Source: Hyphomicrobiales bacterium
GTDB lineage: Bacteria; Pseudomonadota; Alphaproteobacteria; Rhizobiales; Beijerinckiaceae
DNA length: 64,000 nt
Assembly (NCBI GenBank): GCA_016716745.1
Contig: JADJVD010000001.1
Location: 310,001-374,000, forward strand
Direction: 5' to 3'
Below the pieces are notes generated by a model. The model was given only the letters and a program-made list of their open reading frames with translations, ran no database searches and had not been told where the DNA came from. The position numbers and the translations under genes were made by a program. How positions within the stretch are numbered: position 1 is the stretch's first letter; every line of letters starts with the position of its first letter. Positions 9,299-17,235 of the stretch are shown piece after piece.

Positions 9299-9374
9299 TA
9301 GCCAAGCGGCCGCTTCGGCCGGCCGCGGCTCGAGCCGGCTCGACCCGGCCGGCCCCACAGGGAGGTCAGAGCGC

Positions 9375-9956
9375 ATGCCCCTGCGCGTTTCCGGAAAGAA
9401 CCTCGACATCGGCGATTCGCTTCGCCAGCACGTCGTGTCGCGGGTGAACGTCGCCGTCGGGAAATATTTCGACGGCGGAGTGACCGGGCACGTCACCCTC
9501 GGCCGCGACGGCTCCGCCTATCGCTCGGACTGCACGCTGCATCTGAGCTCGGGCATCACGTTGCAGGCCGAAGGCAAGGCGCACGAGCCCTATGCGAGCT
9601 TCGAGCAGGCGGCCGAGCGCATCGAGAAGCGCCTGCGCCGCTACAAGCGCCGCCTGAAGGAGCGCAAGGCGCCGGGCGAGCCGGAGCCGGCCGGGGTGAT
9701 GGCCGATTACGTCATCGAGCGCCCCGGTTCGGACGAGGAGGAGGTCGGGCTCGACTACAGCCCGCTCGTCATCGCCGAAAGCACGGCGCGGCTCGACGAG
9801 AAATCGGTCGCCGACGCGGTCGCCGATCTCGACCTTTCGGGGGCGCCGGTCTCGGTGTTCCGCCACGCAGGCAATGGCCGGATCAACGTCGTCTACCGTC
9901 GCGCGGACGGCAATATCGGCTGGCTCGACCCCGGCGCCGGGGCGGCGAAGAACTGA
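9375..9956 (+). CDS. hpf: Ribosome hibernation promoting factor, long form
   Basis: The 193-residue protein has the S30AE/YfiA domain in its first 100 residues (LRVSGKNLDIGDSLRQHV at the start, ERIEKRLRRYKRRLKER at the end of the domain) and a C-terminal dimerisation domain (VFRHAGNGRINVVYRR), which makes it the long form able to pair ribosomes into 100S particles. ATG 9375 is chosen because GGGAGGTC precedes it by about 7 bases. A hairpin plus T-run follows the stop, separating it from ptsN. Confidence 0.93.
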   Translation: MPLRVSGKNLDIGDSLRQHVVSRVNVAVGKYFDGGVTGHVTLGRDGSAYRSDCTLHLSSGITLQAEGKAHEPYASFEQAAERIEKRLRRYKRRLKERKAPGEPEPAGVMADYVIERPGSDEEEVGLDYSPLVIAESTARLDEKSVADAVADLDLSGAPVSVFRHAGNGRINVVYRRADGNIGWLDPGAGAAKN

Positions 9957-9979
9957 CCGCGCGGCCCGCTGCGGTTTTT
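9956..9979 (+). terminator. Rho-independent terminator after hpf
   Basis: ACCGC (9956-9960) pairs with GCGGT (9971-9975) across a 10-base GC-rich loop and continues into T residues ending at 9979. The stem is short but the T-run is clear in a very GC-rich background, and the element begins within the hpf stop codon. Confidence 0.6.
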
Positions 9980-10002
9980 CGCGCCGGATCGTCGGAACTT
10001 TG

Positions 10003-10028
10003 ATCTGGCGCATCGATCTGACGCATCG
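10003..10028. repeat. 13-base tandem repeat upstream of ptsN
   Basis: ATCTGGCGCATCG (10003-10015) is followed directly by ATCTGACGCATCG (10016-10028), one mismatch. It sits just upstream of the sigma-54-like promoter and could be an upstream activator site or chance duplication. Confidence 0.5.
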
Positions 10029-10038
10029 CGTCTGCCAA

Positions 10039-10054
10039 TTGGCGCCCCGCTTGC
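10039..10054 (+). promoter_or_regulatory. Sigma-54-like -24/-12 promoter before ptsN
   Basis: TTGGCGCCCCGCTTGC has the invariant GG and GC dinucleotides separated by exactly 10 bases, and matches the consensus TTGGC-N-C-N5-TTGC. Transcription would start near 10066, 26 bases before ptsN ATG. Location between a terminator and ptsN supports promoter function; the match is by eye. Confidence 0.5.
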
Positions 10055-10091
10055 CTCAAAACGAGCGGTGCGCCCGAAACGGACGAAACGA

Positions 10092-10556
10092 ATGCCGCTG
10101 ACAGATTTGCTGACCGCCGACTCGGTGATGCCGAGCCTGAAGGCCGCCACGAAGAAGCAGGTGCTGCAGGAGTTGAGCGAGCGGGCGGCGGCTCTGTCGG
10201 GCCTGCCGGAACGCGAGATCTTCGACGCGCTGTTGCAGCGCGAACGGCTCGGCTCGACCGGCGTCGGCGCCGGCGTCGCCATTCCGCACGGCAAGCTGAC
10301 GCGCGCCACGCAGATCTTCGGCGTGTTCGCCCGGCTCGACAAGCCGATCGACTTCGAGTCGCTCGACGGCGCGCCGGTGGACCTCATCTTCATGCTGGTG
10401 GCGCCCGAATCCTCCGGCGCCGATCATCTGAGGGCGCTCGCCCGCATCGCCCGCGCGCTACGCGAGCCGGGCGTCGTCGCCAAGCTGCGCGCCACGCGCG
10501 AGGCGGCCGGCCTCTACAGCGTGCTGACGCAGCGCTCCACGCCTCACGCCGCCTGA
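10092..10556 (+). CDS. ptsN: PTS IIA-like nitrogen regulatory protein PtsN (EIIA-Ntr)
   Basis: The 154-residue protein matches EIIA-Ntr over its full length. AIPHGKL carries the phosphorylated histidine (His66), and the C-terminal DHLRALARIARAL helix is typical. In the nitrogen PTS it receives phosphate from NPr and tunes potassium transport and other regulators. It follows rpoN and hpf as usual. ATG 10092 was chosen over upstream starts because the protein then begins MPLTDLL as in relatives. The end overlaps the convergent glucokinase by 13 bases. Confidence 0.95.
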   Translation: MPLTDLLTADSVMPSLKAATKKQVLQELSERAAALSGLPEREIFDALLQRERLGSTGVGAGVAIPHGKLTRATQIFGVFARLDKPIDFESLDGAPVDLIFMLVAPESSGADHLRALARIARALREPGVVAKLRATREAAGLYSVLTQRSTPHAA

Positions 10557-11542
10557 CGCCACAGGCGCGCGGCGTAATCCAGCGCATAGTTCTGCGGCAG
10601 CGCCGCCAGCGCGGCCATGCCGAGCAGCACGGCGTCCTCGCGCAGCAGCAGGGACGTCGGCGCGGCCCGCGCGGCGGCCGCCACCGGCGCCTTGGCCTCG
10701 AAGCCGGCGCGGAAGGCCGCCGCATCGAGGAACGCCGCGATCTTCGGCGGAACGCCGCCGGCGACGACGACCCCGCCCGAGGCCAGGAACGCGATGGCGA
10801 GATCGCCGGCGTAACGCCCGAGAATGCGCCAGGCCGCGCGCAGCGTTTCGGCTTCCGCGCCTTGCGGCGCGGCGTCGGCGCGGGCCGTCAGCTGCGCCGG
10901 GGTCAGACCGGGGGCCGGCCGGCCGGCGGCGCGCTCGCGCGCATCGTGCAAGCGGGACAGGCCGGGGCCGGCGAGAACCGATTCGGCGGTGACGCGCCCG
11001 GCGACCCTCTCCATCGCGGCCCAGACCGGCGCCTCGTCGGCGTCGCCGGGGGCGATGTCCATATGTCCCGCCTCGCTCGGCAGCGCGCGCCAGCGCCCCT
11101 CGACCGCGATCAGCGCGGCGACGCCGAGGCCCGTGCCGGCGCCGATGAGGAGGCGCGGCCCGGCCGAATCGCCGGCGAGCGACTCGCCGATGGCGCGCGT
11201 CGCCCCCTCCGGCAGCGCCGGCAGCGACAAAGCGAGCGCCTCGAAATCGTTCAGGAGCAGGCCCTGCGCCAGCCCCAGCGCGTCGGCGAGATCCGGCCCG
11301 TCGAGCCGCCAGGGCGCGTTGGTGAGGGCGAGCGAACGACCCGAAACAGGCCCCGCGCCGCAGGCGACGAGCGCGCGCGGGCGGGCCGGCAGATCGAGCG
11401 ACAGCACGGCCTCGGCGAGGCCGGGGAAGTCGGCCACGGCGCGTCGCTGCACGGCGCCCAACGGCGCGCCCGGCGCCTCGACGAGCGCGAAGCGGGCGTT
11501 GGTGCCGCCGATGTCGGCGACGAGCAGGGGAAACGGAAACAC
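10544..11542 (-). CDS. glk: Glucokinase (Glk family)
   Basis: The 332-residue protein has the phosphate-1 motif VADIGGTNARFAL at its start, GAGTGLG, SEAGHMD in the glucose-binding region, and VVVAGGVPPKI near the C-terminus, all features of the bacterial glucokinase family that phosphorylates glucose with ATP. GTG 11542 is preferred over GTG 11584 because GGGAGG lies 6 bases before it and the motif then sits near the N-terminus. Confidence 0.9.
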   Translation of the reverse strand: MFPFPLLVADIGGTNARFALVEAPGAPLGAVQRRAVADFPGLAEAVLSLDLPARPRALVACGAGPVSGRSLALTNAPWRLDGPDLADALGLAQGLLLNDFEALALSLPALPEGATRAIGESLAGDSAGPRLLIGAGTGLGVAALIAVEGRWRALPSEAGHMDIAPGDADEAPVWAAMERVAGRVTAESVLAGPGLSRLHDARERAAGRPAPGLTPAQLTARADAAPQGAEAETLRAAWRILGRYAGDLAIAFLASGGVVVAGGVPPKIAAFLDAAAFRAGFEAKAPVAAAARAAPTSLLLREDAVLLGMAALAALPQNYALDYAARLWRQAA

Positions 11543-11656
11543 GCGCGGCCTCCCGGTCACGCCCCCGATTGGGCCGACGCTCACGTCTTCGTCAAGGCGG
11601 GCCTGGTTTGACGGCGCGCAATTGACGCAGCGCTCGCGCCCGACTTACATCGCGCG

Positions 11657-12028
11657 ATGCCGACGGCCCGGACACAGAAGCGGTTGCGCGCGAGCCTCTG
11701 GCTGGCGCTCGCCTATCTGTTCTTCTTCCAGGGCCTGCTGTCGCCGATCGCCGCGTTGCGCATGGAGGCGCAGGCCGCCGTGTTCGGCGTCGTCTGCGTC
11801 ACCAATGCGGACGGAACGCCGGGCGACGCGGCCGACCTCGCGCCGACCTGCGACGTCTCCTGCCTGCTGCGCACGCAGGGCGCCGCCGCGCCGCCGCCGC
11901 TTCCCCTGCTCTTCGACCGGCCCGCGCTCATCGTCGCGCCGGTCGACTATGTCGTCGCTCTCGTCGCCGTCGAGCCCGCCTCGCACGGCAAGCGCCCGCA
12001 ATCGCAGCGCGCTCCGCCCTCGGCCTGA
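11657..12028 (+). CDS. Small hydrophobic, Cys-containing protein of unknown function
   Basis: The 123-residue protein has a hydrophobic N-terminal segment (about 12-35, WLALAYLFFFQGLLSPIAAL) that may be a signal or anchor, then a segment with three cysteines (VVCVTNAD; TCDVSCLL) and a proline-rich stretch. The layout recalls small DUF2946-type proteins found near metal-uptake genes, but I cannot confirm the family. It lies 79 bases upstream of the iron-complex type ABC importer and in the same direction, so it may be co-transcribed. Confidence 0.5.
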   Translation: MPTARTQKRLRASLWLALAYLFFFQGLLSPIAALRMEAQAAVFGVVCVTNADGTPGDAADLAPTCDVSCLLRTQGAAAPPPLPLLFDRPALIVAPVDYVVALVAVEPASHGKRPQSQRAPPSA

Positions 12029-12107
12029 CGCTCCGCCGCGCGCGCCCGCTCGTCCCCAACGGCGGCGCCGCGCGGCTCGCGCTTCGTCAGTCGAGAGGGA
12101 TCACATC

Positions 12108-13214
12108 ATGAAATTCGCGTCCATCGCGGCGGCCCTTGCCGGGCTCGCCGCTCTTTGCACATCCGCCTTCGCCGCGCCGACCGAAATCGTCGACGCGCTC
12201 GGCCGCAAGGTCACGGTCGAGACGCCGGTCAAGCGCGTCGTCGTCAACTTCAACTTCGAGGAATTCACCGCCGTCGCCGGCAAGGAGGGCTGGGCGAAAG
12301 TCGTCGGCATCTCGCGCGCGCCGTGGGCGGGCTGGCGCCCGGCGATCTTCTCGCGCTACGCGGCGGTGATCCCGAACCTTCAGGACATGGCGGACATCGG
12401 CCATTCCGACGACAACACCTTCTCGATCGAGAAGATCATCTCGTTGAAGCCCGACGTGCTGTTCATCTCGGAATGGGCGTGGAAGTCCATCGAGACCGGC
12501 CGCCCGCAGCTCGAGGCCGCCGGCATTCCCGTCGTCATCATCGACTACAACGCGCAACTGCTCGACCGGCATCTCGCCTCCACCCGCGCGCTCGGCAAGG
12601 CGATGGGGCAGGAGGCGCGCGCCGAGGAGATCGCCAAGCTCTACGAATCGAAATGGAACGACACGATGGCGCGCGTCGCCAAGGCCGCGCCAGCCAAGAA
12701 GCCGGTCGTCTATTTCGAGCTCGGACAGGCGGGCGCGGAGACGGTCGGCAACTCCTATTCGGGCACGATGTGGGGCAAGATCGCGACGCAGCTCGGCGCG
12801 ACCAATCTGGCCGACGGCAAGCTGCCCGGCCCGTGGGGCCCGGTGAACGCGGAAGCGGTGATCGCCGACAATCCCGACCAGATCTTCATCGCGGGCTCGT
12901 CCTGGGTCGGCAAGCCGAAGGCGGTGAAGACCGGCTACGACGCGACGCCCGACGAGACGCGCGCGACGCTCGCGCCCTACGCGGCGCGGCCGGCATGGGC
13001 GGACCTCAAGGCGGTGAAGAACGGCGACGTGCACGCCATCGAGCACGGGCTCTGCCGTTCGCTGCCGGATTTCGTCGCCACGCGCTACATCGCCAAGGCG
13101 CTGTATCCGGCGCAGTTCGCCGACGTCGATCCGGCGAAGGAGTGGGCGGAGTATCACGCGAAATATCTGCCCGTCGCCTATTCGGGCACGTGGTTCGCGC
13201 GCGTGAAGCCGTGA
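12108..13214 (+). CDS. Iron-complex type ABC transporter substrate-binding protein (copy 1)
   Basis: The 368-residue protein has a signal peptide (MKFASIAAALAGLAALCTSAFA, cut near AFA-AP) and then TEIVDALGRKVTVETPVKRVVV, the standard opening of class III periplasmic binding proteins for siderophores, heme or cobalamin. GAGAGGGA precedes the ATG. It is a clear paralogue of the next gene: both share DYNAQ, NTMWG/GTMWG, GSSW.G and FADVDP. The bound metal complex cannot be told from sequence. Confidence 0.85.
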   Translation: MKFASIAAALAGLAALCTSAFAAPTEIVDALGRKVTVETPVKRVVVNFNFEEFTAVAGKEGWAKVVGISRAPWAGWRPAIFSRYAAVIPNLQDMADIGHSDDNTFSIEKIISLKPDVLFISEWAWKSIETGRPQLEAAGIPVVIIDYNAQLLDRHLASTRALGKAMGQEARAEEIAKLYESKWNDTMARVAKAAPAKKPVVYFELGQAGAETVGNSYSGTMWGKIATQLGATNLADGKLPGPWGPVNAEAVIADNPDQIFIAGSSWVGKPKAVKTGYDATPDETRATLAPYAARPAWADLKAVKNGDVHAIEHGLCRSLPDFVATRYIAKALYPAQFADVDPAKEWAEYHAKYLPVAYSGTWFARVKP

Positions 13215-13328
13215 CGCGGCGTCGCTGACGCCTCAAACGCCAATCCTGCCGCGCCCGTCGGCCGCGGTCTCCCGCACCAACATGGCCGCGCCCGTCGGGC
13301 GCGGCTCGCGCCTCGATAGGGTCGAGCC

Positions 13329-14462
13329 ATGTCTTCATCCGCTTCGCACTGGACACGGCGGCGCGCGCTCGCGCTGCCGCTCGCCGCGACCTTCGTCGCC
13401 ACGGGCGCGACGCCCTCGCGCGCCGCCCGCGTGATCACCGACGCGCTCGGCCGCACGGTCGAACTGCCGGGCCCGGCCCGGCGCATCGTCGTCGCCTTCT
13501 ATCTCGAAGAGTTCACGGCCATCGCCGGCGCCGCCGGCTGGGAGCAGGCGGTCGGGTTCCGCAAGCACCAATGGGCGGTCAACCGCGCGAAGACCTATCG
13601 ACGCTTCGCCGCCGCGATTCCCCGTCTCGACGCGCTGCCGGACGTCGGCGCGGGAGAGGAGAAGCTGCTGATCGCCGAGAAGGTGCTCGCCGAGAAGCCC
13701 GATCTGATCATCGCGCCGCCCTGGGCGCTCGGCGCCAATCGCGCGGAGTTCGCGCCGCTCGAAGCCTCCGGCATTCCTTTCATCGTCGTCGACTACAACG
13801 CGCAGACGCTCGACAAGCACGTCGCCTCGACGCTCGCCATCGGTCAGGCGGTCGGCGCGGAGGATCGCGCGCAGGCGCTCGCCGATCTCTATCGCGCGAA
13901 GATGGCCGACATTCTCGCGCGGGCGAAATCCGCCAACCGAAAGCCGAAGACCTATATCGAGATCGGCTGGCTCGGCGCCGGCGAGTTCGGCAGCACCTAC
14001 AAGAACACGATGTGGGGGCGCCTGCTCGACATGATCGGCGCCGACAACGTCGCCAATGCGGCGATGCCGGCGGCCTCCGGCTTCCAGCCGATCGCGCCGG
14101 AGGCGATCCTCGCGGCGCGGCCGGAGCATATCTTCATCACCGGCTCGTCCTGGGCGGGGCGGCCGAACGCGGTGCAGCTCGGCTACGACGTCGACCTCGC
14201 GACCGCGCGGGCGACGCTGAAGCCGTATCTGGCGCGGCCGGGCTGGGCCGACCTGCCGGCGGTGAAAGACGGCAACGTCTACACCGTCGAGCATTCGCTG
14301 ATCCGCTCGCTGACCGACTGGATCTCGCTGCAATTCATCGCCAAGCAGCTTTATCCGGCCGAGTTCGCCGACGTCGATCCCGTCGCCTCGCTGCGCGATT
14401 TCCACGCGCGCTTTCTGCCGGTGGCGTTCGCGGGCACGTGGATGGCGAGGCTGGCGGAATGA
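13329..14462 (+). CDS. Iron-complex type ABC transporter substrate-binding protein (copy 2)
   Basis: The 377-residue protein has a twin-arginine-like N-terminus (TRRRALALPLAATFV), then VITDALGRTVELPGPARRIVV as in the copy upstream. It diverges from copy 1 in the ligand-facing regions while conserving the frame. Its stop overlaps the permease ATG by 4 bases, so this copy, not copy 1, is tightly coupled to the permease and ATPase. Confidence 0.85.
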   Translation: MSSSASHWTRRRALALPLAATFVATGATPSRAARVITDALGRTVELPGPARRIVVAFYLEEFTAIAGAAGWEQAVGFRKHQWAVNRAKTYRRFAAAIPRLDALPDVGAGEEKLLIAEKVLAEKPDLIIAPPWALGANRAEFAPLEASGIPFIVVDYNAQTLDKHVASTLAIGQAVGAEDRAQALADLYRAKMADILARAKSANRKPKTYIEIGWLGAGEFGSTYKNTMWGRLLDMIGADNVANAAMPAASGFQPIAPEAILAARPEHIFITGSSWAGRPNAVQLGYDVDLATARATLKPYLARPGWADLPAVKDGNVYTVEHSLIRSLTDWISLQFIAKQLYPAEFADVDPVASLRDFHARFLPVAFAGTWMARLAE

Positions 14463-15523
14463 GCGCGGCCGACATCGACCCCTCCGTCGCCCCCTCCGTC
14501 GCCGCCGCCTATCGCGCGCGCGCCGCGCGGCGGCTGACGGGGCTCGCCTTCGCCGCCGCCGGCCTCTGCCTCGCGGCGGTGCTCGACATGGCGACGGGGC
14601 CGGCCTTCCTGTCGCCGGCCGCGGTGGCGCGCTCGGCGCTGCGACTGGCGGAAGACCGCACCATCGACGCCATCGTCTGGTCGATCCGACTGCCTATCGC
14701 GGCCGTCGCCGTGCTGGTCGGCGCCAGCCTCGGGCTGACGGGGGCGATCATGCAGACGATCCTCGCCAACCCGCTCGCCTCCTCCTACACGCTCGGCGTG
14801 TCGGCGGGCGCAGGCTTCGGCGCGGCGCTGGTCATCGTCATGGGCGCGGTTCTGCCGGTGCCGGAGCTCTACGCCGTGCCGGTCGCCGCCTTCGTGTTCG
14901 CGGGCGTCGCCTGCGCCGGCGTCTACGCGCTCGGGGCGATGCGCGGGGCGACGCCGGAGCTGCTGGCGCTCGCCGGCATCGCCATGCTGTTCCTGTTTCA
15001 GGCGCTGCTGTCGCTGTTGCAGTTCATCGCCTCGCCCGAGGCGTTGCAGCAGATCGTGTTCTGGCTGTTCGGCAGCCTGCAACGGGCGACATGGACGAAG
15101 GCCGCGATCATCGCCGGCGCGCTGGCGCTCGCGGCGCCGTTTCTGGCGCGCGACTGCTGGCGGCTCACCGCGCTGAAGCTCGGCGACGAGCGCGCCGCAA
15201 GCCTCGGCGTCGACGCTAGGCGCCTGCGCCTGCGCTCGCTGGCGCTCGTGTCCGTGCTGACGGGCGTCGCCGTCGCCTTCGTCGGCGCCATCGGCTTCGT
15301 CGGCCTCGTCGCGCCGCACATCGCGCGGATGTTTCTGGGCGAGGATCAGCGATACCTGCTCGCCGGCTCGGCGCTCGTCGGCGCGCTGACGCTGTCGCTC
15401 GCCTCGGTCGCCTCGAAGAGCATCGTGCCCGGCGCCTTGTTTCCCATCGGCATCGTCACCTCGATGATCGGCGTGCCGTTCTTCATCTGGCTGATCGTGC
15501 GCTCGCGCCGGAGCTTCTGGTGA
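14459..15523 (+). CDS. FecCD-family ABC transporter permease
   Basis: The 354-residue protein has about nine or ten transmembrane segments and FecCD/BtuC hallmarks: RLPIAAVAVLVGASLGLTG, MQTILANPLASSYTLGVSAG, FWLFGSLQ and the C-terminal GLVAPHIARMF ATPase-coupling segment. The protein dimerises to form the channel for iron-siderophore, heme or cobalamin import. It overlaps its neighbours by 4 bases on each side (ATGA and GTGA). Confidence 0.92.
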   Translation: MSAADIDPSVAPSVAAAYRARAARRLTGLAFAAAGLCLAAVLDMATGPAFLSPAAVARSALRLAEDRTIDAIVWSIRLPIAAVAVLVGASLGLTGAIMQTILANPLASSYTLGVSAGAGFGAALVIVMGAVLPVPELYAVPVAAFVFAGVACAGVYALGAMRGATPELLALAGIAMLFLFQALLSLLQFIASPEALQQIVFWLFGSLQRATWTKAAIIAGALALAAPFLARDCWRLTALKLGDERAASLGVDARRLRLRSLALVSVLTGVAVAFVGAIGFVGLVAPHIARMFLGEDQRYLLAGSALVGALTLSLASVASKSIVPGALFPIGIVTSMIGVPFFIWLIVRSRRSFW

Positions 15524-16257
15524 GGCTCGTCTTCGACAAGGTCGGCGTCGCCTACGGGTCGACTCGCGTCGTGGCCGGCGTCGATCTCGCCGTCGAGGCG
15601 GGCGAGGTGGTGGCGCTCGTCGGGCCGAACGGCTCGGGCAAATCCTCACTGGTGCGCGCCGCCGCCGGCCTCGTGCGGCACGCCGGCGCCATCCGCTTCG
15701 AGGGCGGCGCGCGCATCGGCTACATGCCGCAGGAGGAGGGGCGCAGGCCCGCGCTCACCGCGCTCGAAGTCGTGCTGCTCGGACGCATCCGCGGACTCGG
15801 CTTCCGCGTGCCGGACGCGGAGCTGGCCGCCGCCGAGGCGATGATGACCGAACTCGGCGTCGCCCGCTTTTCCGAGCGGCTCGTCGGCGAACTGTCCGGC
15901 GGGCAGCGCCAGCTCGTCTATCTGGCGCAGGCGCTCGTCGCCGAACCGGAGGCGCTGCTGCTCGACGAGCCGACCAGCGCGCTCGATCTGCGCCACCAGA
16001 TGGACGTGCTGGCGACCGTGCGGCGGCTGACGCGGGCGCGCGGCCTCGCCTGCCTGGTCGTGCTGCACGACCTCAACGCCGCCGCCCGTTTCGCCGACCG
16101 AATCGCGCTGCTGCACGAGGGCGCGCTCGCCTGCTGCGCGCCGCCCGAGGCGGCGCTGACGGCGGCGCGCATCGCGACCGTGTTCGGCGTCGAAGCCGCC
16201 ATCGGCCGCGCCCCGGACGGGCGCCCGACCGTGACGCCGCTCGCCGCCGTGGGGTGA
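15520..16257 (+). CDS. FepC/BtuD-type ABC transporter ATP-binding protein
   Basis: This 245-residue ATPase starts at GTG 15520, overlapping the permease stop. It has Walker A GPNGSGKSS, signature LSGGQRQL, Walker B LLLDEPTSALD and the switch LHDLNAAARFAD. Length and the Q-loop segment (GYMPQEEG) fit iron-complex importers. It completes the binding protein, permease and ATPase set. Confidence 0.93.
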   Translation: MRLVFDKVGVAYGSTRVVAGVDLAVEAGEVVALVGPNGSGKSSLVRAAAGLVRHAGAIRFEGGARIGYMPQEEGRRPALTALEVVLLGRIRGLGFRVPDAELAAAEAMMTELGVARFSERLVGELSGGQRQLVYLAQALVAEPEALLLDEPTSALDLRHQMDVLATVRRLTRARGLACLVVLHDLNAAARFADRIALLHEGALACCAPPEAALTAARIATVFGVEAAIGRAPDGRPTVTPLAAVG

Positions 16258-16319
16258 ACGCGCTTGCCAGCGGCCGCGCGCTCGCGGAGGATCGGGCGGG
16301 GCGCTCCGGGAGCGGAGCC

Positions 16320-17117
16320 ATGGCGCATTTCGAGATGAAGCGCACGCGCGTGTCGCAACGCACGATCACGAGCCTGCGCGGCGAAGCCTTCAAATACGAG
16401 CTGTGGGGGCCGTTCGACCGCAACGGCGACGAAGTGAAGGTGCAGTTGCAGCCGGCCGCCGGCGCCGTCAACCGCAAGCGCCAGCTCGACGACAACCGCC
16501 AGCACTACGAACTGACCTGCCCCGGCGCGGCGCGCATCCGCCTCGTCGCGATGGCCGGCGTCGACGAGTGGGACTGGATGCAGCTCGACGTCGTCACCAA
16601 GTCGTGGGCGCTGTTCCTCGACAAGGACAAGCAGGCCTTCTGCGAGAAGATGGCGGCGGCGGCCGCCAAAGCCGCGAAGGAGAACGATCTGCCGCTCTCC
16701 GGCATGCTCGCCTGCGCGATGTCGGAGAGCCTGTGGGGCACGAGCGACATCTTCAAGCAGACGGGATGCCCGTTCAATCTGCAGCGGCCGGACGACTGGG
16801 TCTATCCGAAGTGCAAGACCAAGCCGATCGGCACCAAGAACAAGGCAGGGTCGGACGCGGTGGCGCCCGCCACCTTCTGCTGCGCCGACAGTCTGGAGGA
16901 CGCCGCGCGGCTGTTCTGCGAGTGGGTCATGCATTTCGGCGAGTCGGCGAAGCCCCCGCGCACCGCCGGACGCGACCAGCTCCTGAAGTCGCGCACGAAA
17001 CCGAAGGAGTTCGCCGAGAACCTGTTCCTCGTCGGCTTCGCCGACTCGAAGAAGGCGCTCACCGCCGAGTTCGGCGTGGTGTGGGAGAATTTCGGGCTGG
17101 GCCGGTTCGACCCGTGA
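16320..17117 (+). CDS. Glucosaminidase-domain (GH73/FlgJ-like) protein without signal peptide
   Basis: In this 265-residue protein the region 120-160 (LSGMLACAMSESLWGTSD, then GCPFNLQ) matches the lysozyme-like glucosaminidase core, where the Glu of the ES.WG.S motif (Glu136) is catalytic. The first 100 residues form an unrecognised beta-rich domain. No signal peptide or transmembrane segment is visible, which is unusual for a cell-wall hydrolase. At least seven cysteines cluster in the catalytic half. ATG 16320 has GGGAGCGGAG upstream; GTG 16254, overlapping the ABC ATPase stop, is an alternative. Confidence 0.6.
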   Translation: MAHFEMKRTRVSQRTITSLRGEAFKYELWGPFDRNGDEVKVQLQPAAGAVNRKRQLDDNRQHYELTCPGAARIRLVAMAGVDEWDWMQLDVVTKSWALFLDKDKQAFCEKMAAAAAKAAKENDLPLSGMLACAMSESLWGTSDIFKQTGCPFNLQRPDDWVYPKCKTKPIGTKNKAGSDAVAPATFCCADSLEDAARLFCEWVMHFGESAKPPRTAGRDQLLKSRTKPKEFAENLFLVGFADSKKALTAEFGVVWENFGLGRFDP

Positions 17118-17235
17118 ACCTGTCCGGCGCGCGCCCGGGCGCCACTGGCCTCGCCCTCGCCCTTCGGCCGGCTTGGAATGGCCGGGCGCGGGCGTTAAGA
17201 GGCGAGCCGGTCATCTTCCCCGAGGATCGCGCCCC

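Noticed and set aside
11585..12107. Cobalamin or similar riboswitch upstream of the iron-complex type importer
   Set aside because: No B12-box-like or other conserved riboswitch sequence could be seen in this interval.
15520..15523. GTGA overlap as a start misassignment
   Set aside because: Translational coupling by ATGA or GTGA recurs at several operon junctions here, and the protein begins with a normal ABC ATPase N-terminus.
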